Notes under the pieces: model-generated
What the model was told of the DNA's origin: nothing
Database searches by the model: none
What the model saw: only the letters and a program-made list of their open reading frames with translations
Source of the DNA: CAZSMK01 sp964608095
Lineage (GTDB): Bacteria; Sumerlaeota; Sumerlaeia; MWCT01; JAGHBZ01
DNA length: 22,284 nt
Direction: 5' to 3'
Assembly (NCBI GenBank): GCA_964608095.1
Contig: CAZSMK010000066.1
Location: 1 to 22,284, forward strand
Program-made: the position numbers and the translations under genes
Part shown: positions 1 through 7,482 of the stretch, piece by piece
Layout of the letters: each line of letters starts with the position of its first letter
Position numbering within the stretch: position 1 is the stretch's first letter

Positions 1-1731
1 TTGATGATCTTTCTTCAGGAACATGGCATTTCCGCCGCACTGGGGAAAAGGATTTATCGTTATTATGGTGACCAGTCTATAGACATATTGAAGGCGAATC
101 CGTTTCAACTCGTCCTGGACATTTACGGTATCGGATTCAAGACTGCTGACCAGATTGCCTCGAAGCTGGGTATCCCGGCAGATTCGCCGCAACGTGTACA
201 GGCGGGCGTTCTACACGTTCTCGAAGAGGCAAAGAACGCAGGACACACGTACCTTCCGTGGGATGAACTGGTAGAAGGCGCGAGGAAGTTGCTCGGAGTC
301 AGCGCATCGGAGATAGAGTCTGCTATCGACACTCTACAAAACGCACGCAGGGTCGTCATCAAGGAATTGCCTACAGGAGACGCGGTCGTTTTTCTCTCCT
401 GGTTATATACTTGTGAACGGCAAACGGCGGAAGCGCTTCGGATAATCTCGAGGACGGGCAAATTCCTGCCCCGCATAGATGCTGATGCCGAGATCGCTTC
501 CTATGAACGAGACCATCGATTCAAATTCGCCGAGCGCCAGAAAGACGCGATTCGCCAGTCACTACGCGGCGGTGTGGTGGTCATAACAGGCGGCCCCGGC
601 ACGGGTAAGACCACCATCATGCGCGCGTTGTTGCGCATCCTTGAAAAATATAAGGTGGGCGTTCTCCTTGCCGCGCCTACCGGCAGGGCTGCCAACCGCT
701 TGAGCGAATTGGCGCATAAATCTGCGTCCACTATTCATCGCCTTCTAAAATACCAGCCTAAAGACGAAACGTTCGAATATAATGGCGGCAATCCGTTGCC
801 TGCGGATTTTGTCATAGTCGACGAAGCCTCCATGCTCGACATCTGGCTCGCTCACAAACTCCTCATCGCCGTATCGCCTCTTACCTCATTGATCTTTATC
901 GGCGATGTCGACCAACTACCCGCTGTTGGTCCCGGGAATTTCCTCAAGGATATCATTAACTCTGGCAAGATTAATGTGGTAAGGTTCACGGAAATTTTCC
1001 GCCAGGCAAAGCGTAGCTTGATTGTTATCAATGCGCATCGGGTTAACGAAGGCGCATTTCCCGTGATTTATTCTCGACAACGCGGAAAGAAATTAGGCGA
1101 TTTCTTCTTTATCGAGCGTAAGGAACCGCTTGATGCGTTGGATACGATTAAAGCCCTGGTAGGTGAACGCATACCTCAGCGCTTCGGATTCAATCCGGTT
1201 GAAGACGTTCAAGTCATTGCCCCCATGTACCGCGGGATTATCGGCGTCGACAACCTGAATACCGAACTCCAGCAACTTCTTAATCCAGGCAAGGATGTCT
1301 ATGTCGGGGGTGTTCGAAAGTTCCGCAACAAAGATAAGGTACTTCAGCTCAAGAACAATTACGACAAAGAGGTGTTCAACGGCGATGTGGGTATTATCGA
1401 GGCAATAGACGTTGAGTACCAGAAAATACAGGTGCGTTTCGGCGGTAGAATTGTTGAATATGAAACCAATGAACTCGAGGAGTTGACCCTTGCGTATGCA
1501 ATCTCGGTTCACAAGTCGCAAGGCAGTGAATATAAAGCCGTGGTCATACCCGTACATACGCAGCATTACATTATGTTGCAGCGCAATCTTTTTTATACGG
1601 CGATTACGAGAGCTAAACAGCTTGTATGCATCGTGGGGACCAAACAGGCGGTTGCCATGGCAATAAAGAACGCGAAAGAACAACTCCGTTACTCGGCGTT
1701 GTGTCCATGGTTAGCAAAAGGTGAGTGGTGA
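1..1731 (+). CDS. recD2: RecD2-type ATP-dependent DNA helicase, 5' end cut by window
   Basis: This is a superfamily 1B 5'-3' DNA helicase of the RecD2 (RecD/TraA) type, acting in DNA repair and recombination in bacteria, including those lacking RecBC. The visible 576 residues start with helix-hairpin-helix segments (YGIGFKTADQIASKLGI near residue 42). The helicase core follows: Walker A GGPGTGKTT near 198, Walker B VIVDEAS near 272, IGDVDQLPAVGPG near 301, the FRQ motif near 333, motif V with AISVHKSQGSEY near 500 and motif VI YTAITRAKQ near 532. Family members usually have more than 700 residues and the frame is open at base 1, so roughly 150 N-terminal residues lie outside the window; the ATG at base 4 is probably internal. 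It converges on the lipoprotein gene with an 11-bp gap and no obvious terminator. The family call is secure; the RecD2 rather than TraA-like assignment rests on the N-terminal HhH region and overall layout. Confidence 0.9.
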   Translation: MMIFLQEHGISAALGKRIYRYYGDQSIDILKANPFQLVLDIYGIGFKTADQIASKLGIPADSPQRVQAGVLHVLEEAKNAGHTYLPWDELVEGARKLLGVSASEIESAIDTLQNARRVVIKELPTGDAVVFLSWLYTCERQTAEALRIISRTGKFLPRIDADAEIASYERDHRFKFAERQKDAIRQSLRGGVVVITGGPGTGKTTIMRALLRILEKYKVGVLLAAPTGRAANRLSELAHKSASTIHRLLKYQPKDETFEYNGGNPLPADFVIVDEASMLDIWLAHKLLIAVSPLTSLIFIGDVDQLPAVGPGNFLKDIINSGKINVVRFTEIFRQAKRSLIVINAHRVNEGAFPVIYSRQRGKKLGDFFFIERKEPLDALDTIKALVGERIPQRFGFNPVEDVQVIAPMYRGIIGVDNLNTELQQLLNPGKDVYVGGVRKFRNKDKVLQLKNNYDKEVFNGDVGIIEAIDVEYQKIQVRFGGRIVEYETNELEELTLAYAISVHKSQGSEYKAVVIPVHTQHYIMLQRNLFYTAITRAKQLVCIVGTKQAVAMAIKNAKEQLRYSALCPWLAKGEW

Positions 1732-1742
1732 GCGCTTATTAC

Positions 1743-2795
1743 TCAGTCTTCTTCTGTAGAAAGTGGATGATCCTCGTAAACGTGTATGAACCGGCGAACC
1801 CGCCTCAGGTTCTGCATGTAACGCGTGTTATCCGGTTTTAACTCCAGCGCTTTTTGATAGAACGATTCCGCCGCTTCGTAGTCGCCTTTGAGTTCCGCAG
1901 CCACCCCCATGTTGTTATAAATTGCAGGATCATTCGGTGTTATTTGTCGCGCTTCATTCCACGTACTGAACGCCTCCCGCCATAATCCGTTTTTTGCCAG
2001 GTTGACACCTTTGCGGATTAAGGAATGTTTTCCGTATTCGAGACGACGACGCTCAAATACTTGATGCGGCGCAATCTTTTTGACAAACGCTTCAGCCACT
2101 TCGTCCGTTAACCTGCTCAAGATATACTCTCGCGCCGGAAGGCTACTCGACGAACGCCCACCTTCTGTGCTCTGCCGGTACGAACGAGTCTGCTGGTCGC
2201 TGGCGATTACACGACCCGTCGGTACGTCTATCAAGCGAAAGGTGGCGGACACGGTACCACGCCGTATCCTTATCTCGACAGTCCTTACAACCGTTCGAAA
2301 TTCAGGAATGCGCACGCCCCTTCGATCGTAACGATACCTTCCGGTCATTACCTGATCGGTGACTTGCTCGTATTCGACATCGTCTTCAATGTCATACGCA
2401 GTGACTTCTCCCACAATGACATAATCAGCCCCGACAATTTCGCCGATCTCTTGCGCGTAGGAAGGATCCACATAATCGGTGGTGGCGAATTTCAATTCAC
2501 GGATGACATTTTCAATCTGTGCACGCTCGATGAGATTATAAAACTCGGTAGGTGCGAGCTTTGCCACCAACGAACTTGCAATCGCTCTGCCGCTTTGCGG
2601 GTGGTCGCTGTAAGACACAAAATCAAGCACGGCAAGATTCTTATCCGGCGGGATGTCGTATTCGGGCGGTTCGATACGGCTCAGGGTTACTGCAGTTGAT
2701 GCACATCCAGCAAATAAAATTCCTGCTAAGCACACAAGCGCACTTTTAATCGCCCTCTTCGTTATATCCTTATATTGCCTCGAGTCTTTGTCCAT
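1743..2795 (-). CDS. CsgG-like outer-membrane-type lipoprotein with C-terminal TPR repeats
   Basis: The predicted 350-residue protein begins with a lipoprotein signal peptide: a charged N-terminus, a hydrophobic stretch (SALVCLAGILFAGC) and a lipobox Cys. The next ~200 residues resemble the CsgG/FlgO-type fold: an NLAVLDFVSYSD opening, then LIERAQIENVIRELKF, then IVGADYVIVGEVTAYD, and a segment ending in GRVIASDQQTRSY. About 70 C-terminal residues form TPR units (NNMGVAAELKGDYEAAESFY and flanks). In known relatives this fold sits in the periplasm or outer membrane, as assembly or secretion factors. I chose the ATG at 2795; a TTG at 2807, directly next to the pyk stop codon, is the alternative and adds 4 residues. 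It follows pyk without a gap and is probably co-transcribed with it. The exact role is unknown; pore formation is not implied, because many such lipoproteins are not CsgG itself. Confidence 0.82.
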   Translation of the reverse strand: MDKDSRQYKDITKRAIKSALVCLAGILFAGCASTAVTLSRIEPPEYDIPPDKNLAVLDFVSYSDHPQSGRAIASSLVAKLAPTEFYNLIERAQIENVIRELKFATTDYVDPSYAQEIGEIVGADYVIVGEVTAYDIEDDVEYEQVTDQVMTGRYRYDRRGVRIPEFRTVVRTVEIRIRRGTVSATFRLIDVPTGRVIASDQQTRSYRQSTEGGRSSSSLPAREYILSRLTDEVAEAFVKKIAPHQVFERRRLEYGKHSLIRKGVNLAKNGLWREAFSTWNEARQITPNDPAIYNNMGVAAELKGDYEAAESFYQKALELKPDNTRYMQNLRRVRRFIHVYEDHPLSTEED

Positions 2796-2807
2796 ATCTG
2801 TTTCCAA

Positions 2808-4244
2808 TCAAATCTTTATTACGCACAAGGTATCGGTTGTACCGGGTGTAAGTAGTGGTAGTCCTGCGGTTATTACCACGCGTTGATTCTTTTTGATTAA
2901 ATTTTCCTTCAGAGCCACTTCCACCGAGCGTTCAACGGCTTTTTCAAAGGAGGTACGTGAAGATAATTTTTTCAGTTTAACAGGCACCACACCCCAGCTC
3001 AGCTGGAGTTGGCGTAGTGTGCTCTCCGAGGAAGAGAATCCGAGGATAGGCGCGCAAGGTCTGTAGCGGGCAACCATGCGTGCGGTCATACCCGACATGG
3101 TGAGACACAGGATGGCGTCCAGTCTCAGATTATGCGATATCACGCATGTCGCATGGCTTATCGCATCAGGTATGCTCTCTGATTCGGTCAGGCTCATACT
3201 GCTGAGGGATTTTCCGTACTCAATGTCTTCTTCCGTGACTTCCGCTACCCTGTTCATGAACGCTACCGCTTCATAAGGATAGTTACCGACTGCTGTCTCG
3301 CCGCTCAACATGATGGCATCGCTTCCGTCGAAGATGGCATTAGCAATATCGGCGACTTCCGCACGTGTAGGTCGCGGACTCGACAACATCGACTCGAGCA
3401 TTTGTGTTGCCGTGATCACGGGCTTGCCCTGCTCGTTGGACACCCTGATGATCTCTTTTTGAATCAAGGGAACTTTATAAAGGGGGACCTCGACGCCCAG
3501 GTCGCCTCGGGCGACCATTATTCCGTATGATTCCGCAACGATTTCCCGTATATTTGACAGCGCTTCACTTTTTTCAATCTTTGCAATAATGGGAAGCAAT
3601 GTATCGTCTTTTTTTATATCCCGGATAAACCTTTTGAGCTTCCTGATGTCGTCAGCTTTACGAACGAACGAGAGGGCGAAGAAGTCAACCCCTTCTTCGA
3701 GGCAGAAGCGCGTATCCTCTTTGTCTTTGTCCGTCAGGGCGGAAAGACGAAGATTTGTATCGGGAAGATTCACCCCCTTACGAGACGTTAAAAAACCGCC
3801 ATTTATGACCTTGCAAATAATACGCTCTTTCTCCACCTTCTTCACTCGGAGTCCTATATCCCCATCGGCAAGCATGATACGCTCTCCGGGTTTAACCTCT
3901 TTCGCTAAATTTCTGTAATTTATGGGTATTACGTTGCGTTTACTACTTGCGCGATAGTCTTCCGCAACCACCACCACATTCTCGTTTCTCTTCAAAAGGA
4001 GGGGTTCCGGTTCGATAATGCCGCAACGTATCTTGGGACCGCTCAAGTCGGCGATTATACCGAGATGCACCTTTTTTTCTCGTGAGACACGGCGAATATT
4101 ACGGATAAAAGCGCTGTGCTCTTCGTGTGTGCCGTGAGAAAAATTCAAACGGAAAACGTCCGCGCCTGCTTCCACGAGCTTTCTTATCATGGATAGCGAA
4201 GATGTCGCAGGCCCTAACGTCGCAACTATTTTTGTTCTTGCCAT
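2808..4244 (-). CDS. pyk: Pyruvate kinase
   Basis: Pyruvate kinase converts phosphoenolpyruvate and ADP to pyruvate and ATP in the last step of glycolysis, in the cytosol. The 478 residues are full length for the family. The N-terminus is ARTKIVATLGPATSS, followed by the FRLNFSHG segment that binds nucleotide and cation. Then come IADLSGPKIRCG, the B-domain (LADGDIGLRV), IIAKIEKSEAL with the catalytic lysine, the metal-binding MVARGDLGVEVP, and the signature ITATQMLESMLSSPRPTRAE with DGSDAIMLSGETAVGNYP. The C-terminal regulatory domain ends with the usual ITAGLPLLTPGTTD stretch. The ATG at 4244 has AGAAGAA upstream. It lies downstream of the GT-C gene after 112 bp and its stop codon abuts the lipoprotein start region. 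All key residues look intact. Confidence 0.97.
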   Translation of the reverse strand: MARTKIVATLGPATSSLSMIRKLVEAGADVFRLNFSHGTHEEHSAFIRNIRRVSREKKVHLGIIADLSGPKIRCGIIEPEPLLLKRNENVVVVAEDYRASSKRNVIPINYRNLAKEVKPGERIMLADGDIGLRVKKVEKERIICKVINGGFLTSRKGVNLPDTNLRLSALTDKDKEDTRFCLEEGVDFFALSFVRKADDIRKLKRFIRDIKKDDTLLPIIAKIEKSEALSNIREIVAESYGIMVARGDLGVEVPLYKVPLIQKEIIRVSNEQGKPVITATQMLESMLSSPRPTRAEVADIANAIFDGSDAIMLSGETAVGNYPYEAVAFMNRVAEVTEEDIEYGKSLSSMSLTESESIPDAISHATCVISHNLRLDAILCLTMSGMTARMVARYRPCAPILGFSSSESTLRQLQLSWGVVPVKLKKLSSRTSFEKAVERSVEVALKENLIKKNQRVVITAGLPLLTPGTTDTLCVIKI

Positions 4245-4275
4245 GATTCTTCTTTAATTGAGTTTTGTTCCAAGT

Positions 4276-4305
4276 ATTAAATCAGACTTTTTACGCTCCG
4301 GGCAA
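4276..4305 (-). promoter_or_regulatory. Weak sigma70-like promoter before pyk
   Basis: On the minus strand TTGCCC (4305-4300) is followed after 18 bp by TTTAAT (4281-4276), about 30 bp before the pyk ATG. The -10 matches 5 of 6 and the -35 only 4 of 6, so this is suggestive at best. pyk could equally be read from the upstream GT-C gene. Confidence 0.25.
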
Positions 4306-4356
4306 CTACATTTTGCTTCACAACATTTGACTCGGTTTTATTTGAATTTGTTTAAT

Positions 4357-5925
4357 TCACAGAAACGCATCCGCTATTTGCGGTGTGACTTGCGTTCGCT
4401 CGAGAATATAGATTTGTATATTTCCGGCAGAACCGTACTCAAAAGGCGACAGAAGTTCGCGTGCTATTTGAAAAGCCGGGCGGCTCTCCCTGACGTCGAT
4501 AAGGATGACGAGTGTTTGAAAGTCATCGGTGGATTTTGTAAGAAGAGTGGGATTTTGCGTCTCCCACCAGATTAAATAGGCAAGCCCGTAATCAACGCCT
4601 TTAGAGGGTGGATTCTGGTTCTGGATAATGAGCGTAGGTGGTCTGTCGAAGGCGCGTTCGCGTAGGGCAACGGCGGTCACTTTCTTCCAGAGATATACCG
4701 TATGCACGTCATCGCCCGGTTGGGCATTTGCGAGCGCATGGTTCGTTTTTGCAATGTAAGCGACCTGAGTACATCCCCACACCAACAAGAATAGTAACAG
4801 GAACAACTGTACCAGTTTTCTTTTTTCAACTCGGTGAAAAAGCCATCCTGCTATCACGGGAAAACCCGCAATTGACGGTAAGAGATAAAACGGTACAAAA
4901 CTTACGCGCACTACAAGAAAGAAAATGATGCAGAGAAGGATTCCTATTGAAGATATCAAAGCGATCTCGGTGTTGCTTCTCGCTTCAGAATCTTTCTTAC
5001 GCCCTCGCTTTAAAACATGTACACATACATACCCCATGCCGGCGAACAACAGCAATCCCATCAGTAGATTTACTATAAAGAAGAAGGGGGTTTGCGAGGG
5101 GTGTGACGTCAATGGCGGGACAAGGTCGTTTCGACCTGCATCACCCATCATCAACAAACCGCTGGTCAACGGGGCAGGAAACGATACTTTGGTGGATGTC
5201 GCGTCGCCGAAAAGGCTGAACACAATTCGGATATCCGAAAACTTGCTCTTTAGCAGGAAAAGCAGGTAGGGGAGATAACTCCAGCCTCCGCCGAAAACTC
5301 CGATGATAATATATTTGAGTCGTAGCGGCGGACGAAAAAGAAAATAGACAATGGCGGTATGGACAATCATCAAAATGCCGGAAAGATGAAACTGCTGTGC
5401 AAAGAGCGCGGCGATAAGGACGCCTATGACGGCTTTTTCTTTTTTTTCGATGCTCCACATAATGAGAAAATAGAGGTAGAAGAGTGAGGATGCGGCAACA
5501 AACGAATGACCCCATAGTCGGCGCGACGTGAATATCATCACCGGCATCAAGGCGTATGCGAAGAGAAAAACAGCCACGGCTGAAGGGGTGAAATGGCGCG
5601 CAAGCAGTCGTGCAAGCAGGAGCGCGCCTGTTATCTGGACAAATATCAAAAACTCGAGCGGGAAAATCGGGTTCGACTGAATAAGGAGAAGCGGCGATAG
5701 GAGATACACAAGAAGAGGCGGGTTGTAGAAATGCAGGCTTGTTTTGACGCCGACCAAAGGGATTTCGCCCATTTTCCAGATTCTGGCAGCGTAGATACAG
5801 GCTATTCCTTCGTCCATGCCGAACGAGGTCAATCCGATATTCCATTGCCTCAGAAAAAAAGCCCCCGCGGCAATCAGCGCGAACACGAGGATGTTACGTT
5901 TCTTCTCTGTTGTTCTATTCATCAT
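4357..5925 (-). CDS. GT-C fold membrane glycosyltransferase (PMT/ArnT-like)
   Basis: This is a 522-residue polytopic membrane protein with about 11-12 hydrophobic segments. The first loop holds FGMDEGIACIYAARIW (Asp38-Glu39), the acidic pair typical of GT-C enzymes that take a sugar from a polyprenyl-phosphate donor, followed by the family-like HFYNPPLLVYLLSP. The C-terminal ~120 residues are soluble. By family such enzymes glycosylate lipids, proteins or envelope polymers on the outer face of the inner membrane; acceptor and donor cannot be read from sequence. The start is uncertain: an ATG pair at 5925/5922 precedes the first membrane segment but has no clear Shine-Dalgarno, while a TTG at 5976 would add 17 polar residues. 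I prefer the ATG. It is the first gene of the leftward block leading to pyk and the lipoprotein. Confidence 0.8.
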   Translation of the reverse strand: MMNRTTEKKRNILVFALIAAGAFFLRQWNIGLTSFGMDEGIACIYAARIWKMGEIPLVGVKTSLHFYNPPLLVYLLSPLLLIQSNPIFPLEFLIFVQITGALLLARLLARHFTPSAVAVFLFAYALMPVMIFTSRRLWGHSFVAASSLFYLYFLIMWSIEKKEKAVIGVLIAALFAQQFHLSGILMIVHTAIVYFLFRPPLRLKYIIIGVFGGGWSYLPYLLFLLKSKFSDIRIVFSLFGDATSTKVSFPAPLTSGLLMMGDAGRNDLVPPLTSHPSQTPFFFIVNLLMGLLLFAGMGYVCVHVLKRGRKKDSEARSNTEIALISSIGILLCIIFFLVVRVSFVPFYLLPSIAGFPVIAGWLFHRVEKRKLVQLFLLLFLLVWGCTQVAYIAKTNHALANAQPGDDVHTVYLWKKVTAVALRERAFDRPPTLIIQNQNPPSKGVDYGLAYLIWWETQNPTLLTKSTDDFQTLVILIDVRESRPAFQIARELLSPFEYGSAGNIQIYILERTQVTPQIADAFL

Positions 5926-6011
5926 TGAAGTCGCGAAAATCTTATTATTATTCGAATCCCCCTGCCGTTTTTTCAATCCATTTGTTGATTAATCCCTCTA
6001 TCAAACGCGCA

Positions 6012-6017
6012 ATTATA
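6012..6017 (-). promoter_or_regulatory. -10 box for the leftward GT-C/pyk block
   Basis: A perfect TATAAT reads leftward about 90 bp before the GT-C ATG. No convincing -35 lies 16-18 bp upstream (CTTATT is the nearest), so the call rests on the -10 hexamer and its placement in the divergent gap. Confidence 0.35.
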
Positions 6018-6069
6018 GAGAAGGTAAAATAGATAATAAGGCTAAAGAATGATAGTTTGAAAGAATAGT

Positions 6070-6075
6070 TATAAT
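6070..6075 (+). promoter_or_regulatory. -10 box for the rightward acyltransferase gene
   Basis: A perfect TATAAT lies about 180 bp before the acyltransferase ATG. The -35 region is poor. If used, transcription would begin near 6082, which leaves a long leader holding the small ORF at 6114 and excludes the upstream in-frame ATG at 6074 as the start. Confidence 0.35.
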
Positions 6076-6113
6076 GGCAATTACTTCCCCCTTCCCTCCC
6101 AGAGCAGCAGGTC

Positions 6114-6239
6114 ATGAAGTTTCAAGAAATAGGGATGCTTTTGAACCCAGCCCCATGGCTGTTCGATGTACCCGCCGGTTTTTCATTGATTTCCCACCTA
6201 AAAGAGATAAAGATAAGAAAATTTACAATCTTACCTTAG
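6114..6239 (+). CDS. Possible 41-residue leader ORF
   Basis: An ATG at 6114 with a weak purine-rich AGCAGG upstream opens a 41-codon frame starting MKFQEIGMLLNPAPWLFDVP. It ends with TAG at 6237, just before the Shine-Dalgarno of the acyltransferase gene. The close fit between the predicted promoter and the next ribosome binding site makes a leader peptide conceivable. I recognise no family, and chance remains a good explanation. Confidence 0.2.
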   Translation: MKFQEIGMLLNPAPWLFDVPAGFSLISHLKEIKIRKFTILP

Positions 6240-6253
6240 ATCGAGGCGAAGAA

Positions 6254-7396
6254 ATGACTGATCAGGTGCACTTATCAAAGCGCGGCAGGTTGATTTCGCT
6301 CGATGTTTTTCGTGGCGTCACTATTGCAGGTATGATATTGGTCAACAATCCCGGCAGCTGGAGTAGCATCTATGCACCCCTTAGACATGCTGAGTGGCAT
6401 GGAGGGACACCCACCGATTTGATCTTTCCCTTTTTCCTTTTCATTGTGGGAGTCGCCATGACGTTTTCATTCGCAAAACGTATGGAGCGCGGCAGTAGCA
6501 AAACGATTCTTTTCGGGCACGTTATAAAACGGAGCATAATTATTTTCGCGCTCGGTCTTCTCCTCGCCTTTTTCCCGAAATGCATCATCCCGGAATTCGA
6601 TCTCTCGAAACTCCGCATCCCGGGCGTACTCCAGAGAATTGCCCTTTGCTATTTCTTCGCTTCGATAATTATCATGAACTGCGGGGTGAAGGGGCGCGCG
6701 TATTGGGCGGTTGGATTAATTATCCTCTATTGGGCTTTGATGAAATTGATGCCGGTTCCCGGCTATGGAGCGGGCGACATGTCACAGGATGGTAATCTGG
6801 TGGGATACATCGACCGGAACCTAATTCCCGGCTCTCTCTGGTTAGGCAATTTTGATCCTGAAGGACTCCTCAGCACCATTCCCGCTATATCTACCACGCT
6901 CTTCGGCGTTTTAACCGGTAACCTTCTGCGAAGTCCTAAAAGCGACCAGGAGAAGGTCATACTTATGTTTGTATTTGGAAACGTGGGACTGGTTCTCGGT
7001 CTTATTATGGATATCTGGTTTCCTATTAATAAAAACCTGTGGTCAAGCTCGTACGTTGTCTTCACCGCAGGCTTTGCGCTCCATTTTCTGGCTATGTGTT
7101 ACTGGGTGATCGAGATGAAAGGATACAAGAAATGGGCATATCCCTTTCTTGTGTATGGCACCAACGCCATATTTGTATACGTAGCATCGGGGATTGTGGG
7201 CAGACTGTTATATATGATAAGAGTCACCTCTTCCGACGGAAACGCGCTGGCTTTGAAAACCTGGATATATCAAAACCTGTTTGCATCATGGGCGGGTGAT
7301 ATAAACGGATCGCTATTCTTTGCAATTTCATACGTAATTTTGTGGTTCCTTATCCTTGTACCGATGTATCAAAAACGTATTTTTATAAAGATATGA
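6254..7396 (+). CDS. NagX/HGSNAT-like membrane acyltransferase (COG4299, DUF5009)
   Basis: The 380-residue protein has about 10 membrane segments. Its N-terminus carries the family opening RLISLDVFRGVTIAGMILVN followed by RHAEWHGGTPTDLIFPFFLF and a membrane helix. This matches heparan-alpha-glucosaminide N-acetyltransferase and bacterial NagX proteins, in which the His of the H-A-x-W-x-G motif (His45 here) is, from memory, the proposed acetyl carrier. Relatives move acetyl groups across the membrane onto amino sugars, but bacterial members are poorly characterised, so the substrate is open. I chose the ATG at 6254 because GAGGCGAAGAA precedes it and the family motif starts 12 residues later. 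The longer frame to 6074 encodes a polar, non-family extension and overlaps a likely promoter. The gene faces the secreted glycosidase gene tail to tail. Confidence 0.85.
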   Translation: MTDQVHLSKRGRLISLDVFRGVTIAGMILVNNPGSWSSIYAPLRHAEWHGGTPTDLIFPFFLFIVGVAMTFSFAKRMERGSSKTILFGHVIKRSIIIFALGLLLAFFPKCIIPEFDLSKLRIPGVLQRIALCYFFASIIIMNCGVKGRAYWAVGLIILYWALMKLMPVPGYGAGDMSQDGNLVGYIDRNLIPGSLWLGNFDPEGLLSTIPAISTTLFGVLTGNLLRSPKSDQEKVILMFVFGNVGLVLGLIMDIWFPINKNLWSSSYVVFTAGFALHFLAMCYWVIEMKGYKKWAYPFLVYGTNAIFVYVASGIVGRLLYMIRVTSSDGNALALKTWIYQNLFASWAGDINGSLFFAISYVILWFLILVPMYQKRIFIKI

Positions 7397-7423
7397 TGGA
7401 AAGGAAACCATCTCTTCTTCTTT
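7395..7423 (+). terminator. Weak intrinsic terminator of the acyltransferase gene
   Basis: GATGG (7395-7399) pairs with CCATC (7408-7412) across an 8-base loop, and a pyrimidine run TCTTCTTCTTT follows. The stem is only 5 bp and overlaps the stop codon, so efficiency is doubtful. Confidence 0.4.
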
Positions 7424-7456
7424 GGCGAAAGACTTCAAGCCGCTCCCTGTTGCTCT

Positions 7457-7482
7457 AAAAATTTTCACCTATTGTTCAGGTG
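7457..7482 (-). terminator. Weak intrinsic terminator of the glycoside hydrolase gene
   Basis: Read leftward, CACCT (7482-7478) pairs with AGGTG (7470-7466) across a 7-base loop and is followed by AAAATTTTT. The stem overlaps the TAG stop codon at 7471-7469. Together with the opposed hairpin at 7395 it would separate the two converging genes. Confidence 0.4.

Larger units (their letters stand above)
5926..6253. other. Divergent intergenic region of 328 bp
   Basis: This stretch separates the leftward GT-C gene from the rightward acyltransferase gene. It is AT-rich near 5990-6075 and holds two opposed perfect TATAAT boxes, described separately. From about 6090 it becomes less AT-rich and contains a small inverted repeat (CAGCC 6148-6152 with GGCTG 6157-6161, loop CCAT) and a possible 41-codon ORF. 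An open frame runs from 6074 into the acyltransferase, but its first ATG overlaps the rightward -10 box, so that extension is unlikely to be translated. I do not recognise a riboswitch. Confidence 0.6.

Noticed and set aside
1093..1683. 196-codon frame antisense to the recD2-like gene
   Set aside because: The opposite strand encodes conserved helicase motifs throughout; this is a shadow frame without recognisable domains.
5141..5845. 234-codon frame overlapping the GT-C gene on the same strand
   Set aside because: The residue composition is Arg/Cys/Pro/His-rich as in out-of-frame reading of a membrane protein, while the other frame shows clean membrane segments and the Asp-Glu motif.
6074..6253. 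60-residue N-terminal extension of the acyltransferase frame
   Set aside because: The ATG at 6074 overlaps a perfect TATAAT, the extension has no family resemblance, and the ATG at 6254 has a Shine-Dalgarno and fits the family start.
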